The notes beneath the pieces are model-generated. The model did no database searches, was not told the DNA's origin, and saw nothing but the letters and a program-made list of their open reading frames with translations. Of a DNA stretch of 64,000 nucleotides, positions 18,397 to 26,858 are shown in pieces (position 1 is the first letter of the stretch; each line of letters starts with the position of its first letter). A program made the translations under genes and the position numbers. Origin of the DNA: Psychrobacter proteolyticus. Lineage in GTDB: Bacteria > Pseudomonadota > Gammaproteobacteria > Pseudomonadales > Moraxellaceae. The stretch lies in contig NZ_QLKS01000001.1 in assembly GCF_003350005.1 (NCBI RefSeq), forward strand, positions 725,946 to 789,945, given 5' to 3'.

Positions 18397-19482
18397 ATGA
18401 GCAATAAAAGTACTCCTGATAATCAAACTTCTGATACTTCAACCGAAGCTAAGCGTATTCTGACTGGTATCAAACCAACTGGTATTCCGCACTTGGGTAA
18501 CTATGTTGGTGCGATTCGTCCAGCGATTGAGTCTATTCAAAACAGTGATCACGAAGCGTTTTTCTTTTTGGCAGACTACCATGGCATCATCGGCTGCTAT
18601 GACCCTGCTATCATTCACGAATCGACTAGAGCCATTGCCGCTACGTGGATTGCTTGTGGTCTAGACCCTGAGCGTGTGACGTTCTACCGTCAGTCAGACG
18701 TGCCTGAAATTCCAGAGCTCGCTTGGATTTTGAACTGCTCATGTGCCAAAGGTTTGATGAACCGCGCCCATGCCTATAAAGCAGCCGTTGATATCAATAC
18801 AGAAAAAGCCGATGTCGATCCTGATCAAGGTGTCACCATGGGTCTATTCGGTTATCCCGTGCTAATGGCGGCTGATATCTTGATGTTTAATGCGACCCAC
18901 GTGCCTGTTGGGCGTGACCAAGTGCAGCATATCGAGATGGCGCGTGATATCGCAGGTACTTTTAATCATCGTTATAAGTCGCTTTTCACGCTACCGTCAG
19001 CAGTTGTTGATAACGATATACCGCTGCTTACTGGGCTTGATGGCCGCAAGATGAGTAAGAGCTATAGCAATACGATTCCCCTATTTGGTGAGCCAAATCC
19101 ACAAGTTAGTCCTGAAAAGCAGATGCATAAAGCCATCATGAAAATTGTGACTAACTCACAGCTACCTGATGAGCCAAAAGATCCTGATGATTCAGCTATC
19201 TTTGAGATTTATAAAGCATTTGCGACTGCTGAAGAGATTGCTGATATGCGTGCGCGTTATGCCGCTGGTATTGGCTGGGGTGACGCTAAGCAAGCTCTAT
19301 TTGACAAGATTAATGACGAAATCGCGCCATTCCGTGCACGTTACGAAGAGCTGATGGCCAATCCAAAAGAGCTAGAAGAAATCTTGCAGATGGGTGCGGA
19401 TAAAGCCCGTCGCCATAGTCGTAAGCAACTAGACAAAGCTCGCCGTGCTATTGGCATCCGTCCACTTGCTAAGCTTAAATAA
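18397..19482 (+). CDS. trpS: Tryptophanyl-tRNA synthetase
   Basis: TrpS charges tRNA-Trp with tryptophan. Class I signatures are present: [13 protein letters not shown] (HIGH-like) near residue 29 and [10 protein letters not shown] (KMSKS) near 216. A short Ser/Thr-rich N-terminal extension of about 18 residues precedes [10 protein letters not shown]. The 361-residue length is close to other proteobacterial TrpS enzymes of the longer type. It lies upstream of scpA-scpB with a 48-nt gap, so co-transcription is likely. Confidence 0.96.
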   Translation: MSNKSTPDNQTSDTSTEAKRILTGIKPTGIPHLGNYVGAIRPAIESIQNSDHEAFFFLADYHGIIGCYDPAIIHESTRAIAATWIACGLDPERVTFYRQSDVPEIPELAWILNCSCAKGLMNRAHAYKAAVDINTEKADVDPDQGVTMGLFGYPVLMAADILMFNATHVPVGRDQVQHIEMARDIAGTFNHRYKSLFTLPSAVVDNDIPLLTGLDGRKMSKSYSNTIPLFGEPNPQVSPEKQMHKAIMKIVTNSQLPDEPKDPDDSAIFEIYKAFATAEEIADMRARYAAGIGWGDAKQALFDKINDEIAPFRARYEELMANPKELEEILQMGADKARRHSRKQLDKARRAIGIRPLAKLK

Positions 19483-19530
19483 TCGTTGCTGGAATAGTCG
19501 TTTCACTGACGCAATTTATTATCAAAGCGG

Positions 19531-20481
19531 GTGCTAAACGTGCAAACTGAACCAAACATCAAACAGGCGGCTTTATCTAAAGTCGCCTTATCTGCTATGT
19601 CTAATTCAATCTCTGAGCCTATAGACAATCAGAGCGAGCTTGATGAATCAGTCAACCATGATATGTCGCTACGTATCTATCAAACGCCTGTGCAGCATTT
19701 GCCAGAAGATCTATATGTACCACCGCAAGCCTTTGCTATTTGGTTAGAACAATTTGCTGGTCCATTGGATTTTCTGTTGTATTTGGTCAAAAAGAACAAC
19801 GTCGATTTGACCCAAATGCCTATTCTGCCTATCACTGAGCAGTACTTAGCTTATATTGGTGAATTGGATACCGAGCACTTTGAATTAGCGGGTGATTATC
19901 TGCTGATGGCATCAACGCTCATCGCTATCAAAACCGAACTGCTATTACCTGCCCCTGATACCCCAACCGACGAGCGTGATCCAAAAGCAGAACTGATCGA
20001 GCGCCTCGAAGAATACGCGCAAATCAAAGTGGTCAGTCAGCGCCTAGACAATCTAGTACGTCTAGAGCGCGATGTCTTTTTGGCAATGGTTAGTATGCCT
20101 GATCAAGACGTTATGAATGCTGAACTGCCAAGCTACTCACCTAACTTGCTGATTGATAGTTTATTTAAAATGCAACTACAGCCTGACTATCAAATGCATA
20201 CAATCAAAGTTGATGCAGTACCACTTGCCGATCGTATTGCCAGTATTAGCAGGCAACTAAGTACAGATGGGGCGCGCTCCTTTTATGAACTACTAGATAA
20301 AGCACAAGGTAAAATAGGCGTGGTCGTGAGTTTCGTCGCCGTACTTGAGCTTATAAAGCGGCAGTTGGTCGGTGTGGTTAACATTGAGACAGATAGCGAC
20401 ATCGTCAAATCTGTTTCTAACGATGAACCGTCTGATATGGATAGTGAGCCTACCGCACTTACGTTACAGTGGTTAGCCTAG
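19531..20481 (+). CDS. scpA: Segregation and condensation protein A
   Basis: ScpA is the kleisin subunit of the SMC-ScpAB condensin that organises the chromosome. The kleisin core is clear: FAGPLDFLLYLVKKNNVDLTQMPI near residue 75, YLLMASTLIAIKTELLLP, and a C-terminal winged-helix region. The start is uncertain: GTG 19531 gives 316 residues with an unusual N-terminal stretch of about 65 residues before the core; GTG 19540 or ATG 19597 are alternatives, and no strong ribosome site decides. scpB follows after 70 nt. A 'scpA without smc' neighbourhood is normal. Confidence 0.92.
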   Translation: MLNVQTEPNIKQAALSKVALSAMSNSISEPIDNQSELDESVNHDMSLRIYQTPVQHLPEDLYVPPQAFAIWLEQFAGPLDFLLYLVKKNNVDLTQMPILPITEQYLAYIGELDTEHFELAGDYLLMASTLIAIKTELLLPAPDTPTDERDPKAELIERLEEYAQIKVVSQRLDNLVRLERDVFLAMVSMPDQDVMNAELPSYSPNLLIDSLFKMQLQPDYQMHTIKVDAVPLADRIASISRQLSTDGARSFYELLDKAQGKIGVVVSFVAVLELIKRQLVGVVNIETDSDIVKSVSNDEPSDMDSEPTALTLQWLA

Positions 20482-20551
20482 CAAGCTCTAAGACTGTCTC
20501 CTAGCCCATTCTCTATCAAAATCACAATATTGAAATAAGAGCATACTTTAG

Positions 20552-21166
20552 ATGGTAGATATTGAAGACCCAAAGCAACATGGTAAAACCCAAGAATCAA
20601 CAACTATAACTACATCTCCATCAGCTGAAGCGCAGCATGATTCTTTGGAAGAGTTGAGTAAACGTATCGAGGTGCTGTTGCATGCCTCAGAAGCACCGCT
20701 GACAGCTCACGCATTAAAAAAACATTTGTCATTATCTACTAAAGAATTAAAGCAAACCTTGGAATTACTGCAACAACGCTTAGATACAGGTGTGCTTAGG
20801 CTACATGAGACCGCCAGCGGTTATCGCTTACAGATATCTGATGACTATAGCAGTCTAATTCAGCGTACTTTTCCGCAGCGTCAAGAACGCCTGAGCCAAG
20901 CCTTACTTGAAACCCTAAGTGTCATTGCTTATAAACAACCTGTGACACGTAGCGATATCGAGCATGTGCGCGGAGTAACATTATCGAGCAATATACTGCG
21001 CCAGCTGTTTGATAAAGGATGGATTGTGGAGAAAGGCTTTAAAGATACTCTAGGCCGTCCTGCGTTGCTTCATACTACTGCGCAGTTTTTAGATGCGTTT
21101 GGACTAAGCCATCTGGATGAGCTACCACCTATGCCAGATATGGAAGCCATACGATCTATGTCTTAA
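20552..21166 (+). CDS. scpB: Segregation and condensation protein B
   Basis: ScpB is the winged-helix (kite) partner of ScpA in the condensin complex. The signature ALLETLSVIAYKQPVTRSDIEHVRGV lies around residues 121-145, followed by LGRPALLHTTAQFLDAFGL. The protein begins with a variable, charged 30-residue segment. The length of 204 is typical. It is the downstream partner of scpA and ends before a bidirectional terminator. Confidence 0.95.
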   Translation: MVDIEDPKQHGKTQESTTITTSPSAEAQHDSLEELSKRIEVLLHASEAPLTAHALKKHLSLSTKELKQTLELLQQRLDTGVLRLHETASGYRLQISDDYSSLIQRTFPQRQERLSQALLETLSVIAYKQPVTRSDIEHVRGVTLSSNILRQLFDKGWIVEKGFKDTLGRPALLHTTAQFLDAFGLSHLDELPPMPDMEAIRSMS

Positions 21167-21199
21167 ATTTTCTGCTAAACAAAATATAGTTACTCACAT

Positions 21200-21234
21200 A
21201 AAAAAGGACAGAACGCATAGGATCTGTCCTTTTT
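21200..21234. terminator. Bidirectional terminator between scpB and lolA
   Basis: The stem AAAAAGGACAGA/TCTGTCCTTTTT around an 11-nt loop has A and T runs on either side, between convergent genes. Confidence 0.88.
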
Positions 21235-21286
21235 ATTACGTTGCTAATTTTGAACTGATATCAAAACCTAGCAATACGTCTGCTAA

Positions 21287-21973
21287 TTACTGATTAATAA
21301 CGTCAACACCCTTTGGTGGTGTAAATTTAAACTGACTGCTACCAATACTTGGGTTCATCTTAATACCGCTAAACTTGATAGAAGTTGTTTGACCCAAAGT
21401 ATCATTCAATACCATCATGACAGGTTTGCCACCACTAAAGCTTATTGAAAGACTTTTGAAACTTGCACTGTCTGACTTAGGATAGAGTACGTAGTAGTTT
21501 TTGTTGTCATATGGCTGAGTAATTTTAAAGTTTTGATCAATCTTGCTTGGATCACCTGACAGTAGCAAAGCTGGCGTATTACCTACTTGGCTGTCGACAT
21601 TCTGCTTAGTCGCTTGCTCTAAATCCTTGTCATAAACCCACATAGAGTTACCATTAGCAACGATCAACTGCTCTGATGGTGACTTGGTTTCCCAGCGGAA
21701 ATTATTTGGACGTTGGACACTCATAGAGCCTTTAAAAGTACCACTGCTCGCACCTTTAGTCGTTTGACTAAAGTTAGCCGTCATACTCTTGGTATTGGTC
21801 AGCAATTTGTTCAGACGTTTAGCAGCTGTGAGGTTATCAGCAGGAGCTGCGGTAGCCGTTTGAGTCAATGCCATCATTGGTGCTGCGATACCTAGCGATG
21901 TCATTAATACACCTGCTAAAGCACCACTCATCATCTTTTGTTTGGTTGATTTTTTCGTAGATAAGTTCATCAT
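21287..21973 (-). CDS. lolA: Outer-membrane lipoprotein carrier protein LolA
   Basis: LolA is the periplasmic chaperone that carries lipoproteins from LolCDE to LolB. The N terminus has a long signal peptide: a Lys/Ser/Thr-rich start, then GALAGVLMTSLGIAAPMMALTQTATAAPA, cleaved probably after one of the Ala residues near 42. The mature part has SMTANFSQTTKGASSGTFKGSMSVQRPNNFRWE, characteristic of LolA, and ends in a beta-rich segment with FKFTPPKGVDVINQ. GAGGA precedes the double ATG by about 5 nt. It is monocistronic and convergent with scpB. Confidence 0.92.
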   Translation of the reverse strand: MMNLSTKKSTKQKMMSGALAGVLMTSLGIAAPMMALTQTATAAPADNLTAAKRLNKLLTNTKSMTANFSQTTKGASSGTFKGSMSVQRPNNFRWETKSPSEQLIVANGNSMWVYDKDLEQATKQNVDSQVGNTPALLLSGDPSKIDQNFKITQPYDNKNYYVLYPKSDSASFKSLSISFSGGKPVMMVLNDTLGQTTSIKFSGIKMNPSIGSSQFKFTPPKGVDVINQ

Positions 21974-22384
21974 AAATCCTCTCTAAAAAAGCATAATCGC
22001 TTTAAAGTTGTCGCTAAAAATAAAATGTTCTATTGAAATTTTTGTTTTCTATGAATACTGATTTTACCATGCTAAAACTGGTAACCATCAGCAATGGCAA
22101 CAGTGTGCCAGTTTTTTTATTACGCGCCTAGTCATGATTTGCAATCTTTACTACGGCTGCCATACACGCTTGTAACCAATGCAGTTACACGGTAAAAGTT
22201 TGCATTTAGAATTTTTAGCTACAGTCATTACGCTAATAGTGGCTTTAAAGATATCGCTTAGAAGGAACATCATTATCTTACGGTACCCTACAAACGTAAA
22301 AAACCCTTACTACCATAAGGCAGTAAGGGCTTTTTTAATTATCCAATCGTTTTATTCAAAGAATAAAATGACCTAAATAGATAA
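21974..22384. other. Intergenic region between lolA and rpmA
   Basis: This 411-bp gap contains the lolA promoter side and the rpmA terminator (listed). I see no further gene or RNA. Confidence 0.5.
22298..22337 (-). terminator. Intrinsic terminator after rpmA
   Basis: Hairpin arms CCCTTACT/AGTAAGGG with flanking A and T runs lie just past the rpmA stop on the minus strand. The structure also works in the other direction. Confidence 0.85.
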
Positions 22385-22642
22385 TTATGCGTTTTCAACC
22401 GTAACATAACGACGGTTAAATTTACCTTTGGTCGCAAACTTTACAACACCGTCATTCAGTGCAAATAAAGTATGGTCACGACCCATGCCAACGCCTTCGC
22501 CTGCGTGGAATTCTGTACCACGTTGACGAACGATGATGTTACCAGCTGTGATAGCTTGGCCACCAAAGATTTTTACACCTAGCATTTTTGGGTTTGAATC
22601 ACGACCGTTACGGCTCGAACCGGCAGCTTTTTTATGTGCCAT
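22385..22642 (-). CDS. rpmA: 50S ribosomal protein L27
   Basis: L27 lies at the peptidyl-transferase centre of the large subunit. The 85-residue protein begins [24 protein letters not shown], the Gram-negative type without an N-terminal cleaved extension, followed by [36 protein letters not shown] lies about 6 nt upstream of the ATG. It is the second gene of the rplU-rpmA operon (91-nt gap). Confidence 0.98.
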   Translation of the reverse strand: MAHKKAAGSSRNGRDSNPKMLGVKIFGGQAITAGNIIVRQRGTEFHAGEGVGMGRDHTLFALNDGVVKFATKGKFNRRYVTVENA

Positions 22643-22733
22643 GAGAAAATCTCCTTGTTAATTTGACTTATCGCTGATGCGATAACTCTTAAGCATTTAG
22701 TGCGCTATTTAGCAATAATTGCTAAATGGATAA

Positions 22734-23045
22734 TTAGGCATTAATCGCTTTGATTTTTAACAAGGTATACCATTGGCGGTGACCTTGTTCTTTGTGATAA
22801 TGCTTACGACGGTTGTGCTTGATGATACGGATTTTTTCGCCGCGACCATGCTCAACAACTTCAACTTCTACGCTAGCGCCGTCAACAACAGGCTGACCGA
22901 TTTTGACGTTATCGCCGTCAACAACCATCAACACGTCTTCAAATTTGATTGTTTCGCCTTTTTCTGCTTTTAGTAGTTCAACTTTAAGCAATTCATCGAC
23001 GACTACACGGTGCTGTTTACCACCAGTTTTGATTACTGCGTACAT
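22734..23045 (-). CDS. rplU: 50S ribosomal protein L21
   Basis: L21 is a large-subunit protein. The 103-residue sequence shows [16 protein letters not shown] at the start and [28 protein letters not shown] at the end, both family signatures. It is transcribed divergently from ispB, the conserved gammaproteobacterial arrangement, with a long upstream gap that may give it a structured leader. Confidence 0.98.
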   Translation of the reverse strand: MYAVIKTGGKQHRVVVDELLKVELLKAEKGETIKFEDVLMVVDGDNVKIGQPVVDGASVEVEVVEHGRGEKIRIIKHNRRKHYHKEQGHRQWYTLLKIKAINA

Positions 23046-23614
23046 TGTATGACTCCGTTTAACCCGTGTGCCGTGGCTGATGTTATACCAACGCTTTTAC
23101 GACGAACACGACAGGGAAAAATTAAAGGCAAGATTTTACGGCTTTTTGCTCATAAAAGCAAGCCGCGCCTCTTGTTTTTGCAAGGTAGTTACACTAATGA
23201 CTATTTCTCATTTGGCTATAACTGCTGCTCATCAAAGAAAGTCGATAAACGACAATACCAATATAAACATGAGAAATAGTAATGATAAGTGATAGATTAA
23301 GCCCAACAGCGGCCATTATAACTTATGCAATCAGTTACTTACAGCCTTTTATGAATCATTTATGTGACCAATAAGCTTAAAATGCGCTAGAGGATATATC
23401 TGTAAAACATAAGACATTTCTTATCGTTTTTATTCTATTCAGTAGGCATAGTGAGCCCTATATATCATACGCTTGACCTACTTGCGCTATATACTTTAAC
23501 CAACAATTTAAGCAGATAGCTATGCTATCATAAGCGAAATAATACCTTATCTATAGATAGATAAAGTCAAGGTTATACCAACTCTCTTTACTCTTATTAA
23601 TATGACTATTTATT
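23046..23614. other. Divergent intergenic region between rplU and ispB
   Basis: This 569-bp region must hold promoters for rplU (minus) and ispB (plus). A TATAAT on the minus strand near 23314-23319 is a possible rplU -10. A leader hairpin is listed separately. The open frames seen here lack coding features. Confidence 0.5.
23131..23163 (-). promoter_or_regulatory. Hairpin in the likely rplU 5' leader
   Basis: On the minus strand an imperfect stem CGGCTTGCTTTT/AGCAAAAAGCCG with an ATG loop lies about 90 nt before the rplU start. It has no T run directly after it, so it is not a plain terminator. A regulatory role is only a suggestion. Confidence 0.3.
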
Positions 23615-24640
23615 ATGACTAGTACCTCTTTAAATAATACCGTGCCTGCCCCTCAATCGACGCCTAGCTATGCTGATATTCAAAGTATTGTAGCCAATGA
23701 CTTTGAAGTAATGGACAAGCAAGTATTTGGCAGTTTGAACTCAAAAGTACAACTCGTCATGAGCGTCTCGCAACACGTCATCAATGCTGGTGGCAAGCGT
23801 ATGCGTCCGCTGATTACGTTGCTTTGCGCACGTATGTTTGATGATAATCCATCAGAAAAGGCCATGCATCTAGCTGCTATCACGGAAATGTTGCATACCG
23901 CTACGCTAGTCCATGATGATGTAATCGATGAATCAGGGCAACGCCGTGGAAAGCCAACCGCAAACGCGACGTGGGACAATGCCACTGCCGTGTTAGTCGG
24001 TGATTATTTGATTGCTCGCGCCTTTAATCTTTTGGTTGGCTTTCAAAGCTTGCCATTGTTGCAAGTATTCTCTGATGGGACTTGTGACATTGCTGAAGGC
24101 GAAGTGTTACAGCTACAGCATCAGCATAACCCTGCCGCGACAGAGGAAGATTACTTACGCATTATCGATGGCAAAACATCACGCCTGTTCATGATGGCGA
24201 CCCAAGGTGCTGCTATATTGCAAGACAAGACAGAATATATGACGGCATTGGGCGATTTTGGACAGCATTTTGGTAATGCATTTCAGATTATTGATGATGT
24301 GCTCGACTATAGTGGCGATAGTGAAGTGATGGGCAAAAACTTAGGTGATGATCTTGCTGAAGGCAAACCTACCCTACCGACTATCAAAGCACTTGAACTA
24401 CTCAAAGACAGCGACGTTGAAGGCTATGAGCAGTTACGTATTGCCGTTCAGACAGGTAAAACGCCAAACGCTGAGCAGCTTATCGAGTTAGTACGTAGCT
24501 CTGGCTCATTGGCTTATTGTAAGCAGCGCGCGTTGGAAGAAACCAGACTGGCACAAGATGCACTGAGCACGCTACCTGACAACCGTTATCGTACAGGCTT
24601 ATACCAACTGACTGAACTCGCTAGCGCACGACTAGTATAA
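23615..24640 (+). CDS. ispB: Octaprenyl diphosphate synthase (polyprenyl synthetase)
   Basis: IspB extends farnesyl diphosphate with isopentenyl diphosphate to make the side chain of ubiquinone. Both aspartate-rich motifs are present: LVHDDVIDESGQRRGKP near residue 99 and FQIIDDVLDYSGD near 225, each binding the Mg-diphosphate. GGKRMRPL lies near residue 59. The 341-residue length includes a short N-terminal extension. Chain length cannot be read reliably by eye; in Moraxellaceae it may be C40 or C45. The position divergent from rplU-rpmA supports the call. Confidence 0.93.
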   Translation: MTSTSLNNTVPAPQSTPSYADIQSIVANDFEVMDKQVFGSLNSKVQLVMSVSQHVINAGGKRMRPLITLLCARMFDDNPSEKAMHLAAITEMLHTATLVHDDVIDESGQRRGKPTANATWDNATAVLVGDYLIARAFNLLVGFQSLPLLQVFSDGTCDIAEGEVLQLQHQHNPAATEEDYLRIIDGKTSRLFMMATQGAAILQDKTEYMTALGDFGQHFGNAFQIIDDVLDYSGDSEVMGKNLGDDLAEGKPTLPTIKALELLKDSDVEGYEQLRIAVQTGKTPNAEQLIELVRSSGSLAYCKQRALEETRLAQDALSTLPDNRYRTGLYQLTELASARLV

Positions 24641-24653
24641 TTCAATTAAAGCT

Positions 24654-24694
24654 GAGTCGTCTTTGTTATCAGCCTATCAAGACGACTCCTTTTC
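24654..24694 (+). terminator. Probable terminator after ispB
   Basis: The 10-bp stem GAGTCGTCTT/AAGACGACTC with a 15-nt loop is followed by CTTTTC, a weak T tract. Confidence 0.65.
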
Positions 24695-25134
24695 TTAACA
24701 GAGTTTTTTAGCAGTTGATGAATAGAAAGCCCATAAATTGAAATCACCCTCATAAAACCTAGTGTGCCAGCTAAATAGTTACCTTTCTTTAAGTTTCATA
24801 AATCTTTGGCATACTATAATCGTATAAGGCTTTTTTAACGGTCAGATGATGTTTGATCCCACTTAGTAGAGCCATTCTAATAGTAATTTTCTATGGCTGG
24901 AATTAGGGGTTGCTAAAATCATCATTTTGTTGACAAAGTAGTTTTTTGGCTATTTAAAGACCTTAGTAGTGCTATGGCTTTACAATTATAACAAAAACTT
25001 ACAATAAATTTCGATAGCAGGTTGTATGTCTCTCTATTAGCTGTTAGTTGACTTGAGACTTACTATAGCGGCATTTTATACATCCGTAGAACGTAATATT
25101 TCTGATTTTTACCCCTTTTCCTGTCGTAAATCAC

Positions 25135-25166
25135 TTGACTGTGGGGTTACCCCAATAGTTTATAAT
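25135..25166 (+). promoter_or_regulatory. Candidate long-spacer promoter upstream of the RND operon
   Basis: TTGACT (25135-25140) and TATAAT (25161-25166) are separated by 20 bp. The spacer carries a GGGG/CCCC-centred dyad flanked by ACT and AGT. Long spacers with a central dyad are the layout of MerR-family-activated promoters. The start would lie about 250 nt before the first pump gene. This is inference from layout only. Confidence 0.4.
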
Positions 25167-25295
25167 GACTCATTAAATTTATTAATCCATTCTTTTGTTT
25201 GCTTAAACAATTAAGGCTAAATAATCCTTTTGGTACTTAATCGATATCAGATTTTCTATTAGTAATATTTCACTAACTGAATAATCTGAAATTTG

Positions 25296-25325
25296 AGTAA
25301 ATAGCACTAGCCTAGGCTATTCACT
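25296..25325 (+). repeat. Inverted repeat in the RND operon leader
   Basis: Arms AGTAAATAGC and GCTATTCACT (9 of 10 paired) enclose a region with the perfect 12-bp palindrome TAGCCTAGGCTA (25308-25319). It lies about 100 nt before the operon and could be an operator or an RNA hairpin. Confidence 0.45.
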
Positions 25326-25423
25326 ATATTTATTTAGCACTAACAAGACCTTTATATTCAGCACGCCAAACTTATTGATCGATTTTTTATACTGTCATTA
25401 TTTATATATTGCCGAGGACATTG

Positions 25424-26824
25424 ATGAAGCACTCTTATCTTGCGCTTGTAATAGCATCTGTATTATCTGGAGCTGTACTGGTCGGCTGTGACAAAAACAA
25501 TGACACTGCTGGTGAGCAAGCTGCACAGCAGCAAATGCCGCCTGCGGTTGTCAACGTTCAAACAGTCACTCTCGATACCGTCCCTCAAGTACAAACTTTT
25601 TCTGGACGTACTGCAGCTTATCAAACTGCTGACGTCCGCCCACAGGTCAACGGTGTGATTGACGAAGTACTATTCCGTGAAGGAAGTAACGTCAAAAAAG
25701 GTCAGCCACTATATCGCATCAACACCGATAACTATGCCTCATCTGTTACGAGTGGCCAAGCCGCCGTACAGCAGTCACAAGCCAATTATCAAACTGCTGT
25801 GGCAAACAATGCCAATGCAAAAGCTGAATTGGTCAGTCGTCAAGCGTCATTAGCACAAGCGCAAAATGATTTACAACGTCTGCAAGGTCTGGTCAGTATT
25901 GATGCCATCTCGAAGCAGCAGTACGATCAAGCACAAACAGCCGTACGTACTGCACAAGCAGCGGTACAAAGTGCAGCAGCTTCTGTCGGTCAAACTCAAG
26001 CAGGTATTGAGAGTGCAAAAGCAGGCATTCAGACCGCAAAAGCAGGTTTAGAAGCCAGTACGTTAGATCTTAACCGTACCATCGTACGCGCACCTCTTAC
26101 TGGTCGTACTGATCGCTCTAGCTTCACTGCTGGTACGCTAGTCAGTGCGGGTCAAGCTGATCCTTTGGTGACTATTTCACGCTTAGACCCTATCTATGTT
26201 GACATCAGCCAGTCTTCTTCTGAGTTACTAAAGCTTCGTCAGCAGATAGCAGATGGTACCGCTCAGCCAGGTATGAACTCAGTTGAGTTAGTACTAGAAG
26301 ATGGTTCTGTTTACCCCGTACGCGGTAAGCTTGCGCTGTCTGAAGCGAAGGTTGATGAGTCGACAGGTGCTGTTACTTTGCGTGCTATTTTCCCAAACAG
26401 CAACAATATGCTACTTCCCGGTATGTACGTCACGGCACGTTTGACGCAGAGTGTTATTACCAACGCAGCGCTTGTACCGCAAAGTGCTGTCACCCGTACG
26501 CCTAAGAGCGAAACGCAAGTCTATATCGTTGACGAAAATAACAAAATTCAAGTACGTCCGGTCACCATTAATGGTACTTACGATGGACAATGGGTCGTCA
26601 CTGAGGGCCTAAAAGCAGGTGACAAAGTGGTTGTGATTGGCGGTGCTAAGGTCAAACCTGAACAAGAGGTGGTCGCCAAACCGTTAGAAAGCGCAAATCC
26701 AGCACCAGCTGCACAAAATGCGCCTAATACCAAAACGCCGCAGCAAGCAGCAAAAACGATGGATAAAAAGCCAGCTGGCGATGAGACTTCTACCAAAAAA
26801 CCAACAGAAGCCGCTGCCAACTAA
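25424..26824 (+). CDS. RND efflux pump periplasmic adaptor lipoprotein (AcrA/AdeI type)
   Basis: This membrane fusion protein links the RND transporter to the outer-membrane channel. A lipoprotein signal peptide ends in LVGC (Cys22). The barrel-sandwich region has the FSGRTAAYQTADVRPQVNGVI and PLYRIN half-motifs, an Ala/Gln-rich coiled hairpin spans about residues 100-205, and then RAPLTGRTDRS appears. The C terminus carries an unusual Ala/Pro/Lys-rich tail. ATG 25424 is chosen because GAGGA lies 5 nt upstream and the lipobox is then correctly spaced; a TTG 15 nt earlier is unlikely. It is the first gene of a three-gene pump operon. Confidence 0.92.
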   Translation: MKHSYLALVIASVLSGAVLVGCDKNNDTAGEQAAQQQMPPAVVNVQTVTLDTVPQVQTFSGRTAAYQTADVRPQVNGVIDEVLFREGSNVKKGQPLYRINTDNYASSVTSGQAAVQQSQANYQTAVANNANAKAELVSRQASLAQAQNDLQRLQGLVSIDAISKQQYDQAQTAVRTAQAAVQSAAASVGQTQAGIESAKAGIQTAKAGLEASTLDLNRTIVRAPLTGRTDRSSFTAGTLVSAGQADPLVTISRLDPIYVDISQSSSELLKLRQQIADGTAQPGMNSVELVLEDGSVYPVRGKLALSEAKVDESTGAVTLRAIFPNSNNMLLPGMYVTARLTQSVITNAALVPQSAVTRTPKSETQVYIVDENNKIQVRPVTINGTYDGQWVVTEGLKAGDKVVVIGGAKVKPEQEVVAKPLESANPAPAAQNAPNTKTPQQAAKTMDKKPAGDETSTKKPTEAAAN

Positions 26825-26858
26825 TTCCATTCAAGACAGGAAGACTTAGGGATATACT

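Larger units (their letters stand above)
24641..25423. other. Long region upstream of the RND efflux operon
   Basis: This 783-bp region contains the ispB terminator, a candidate long-spacer promoter, and a leader hairpin around a 12-bp palindrome (all listed). No local regulator gene is present and no open frame looks coding. Confidence 0.5.

Noticed and set aside
23010..23292. Two overlapping plus-strand frames in the rplU-ispB gap
   Set aside because: Composition is not protein-like, they overlap rplU antisense, and this gap is expected to be a divergent promoter region.
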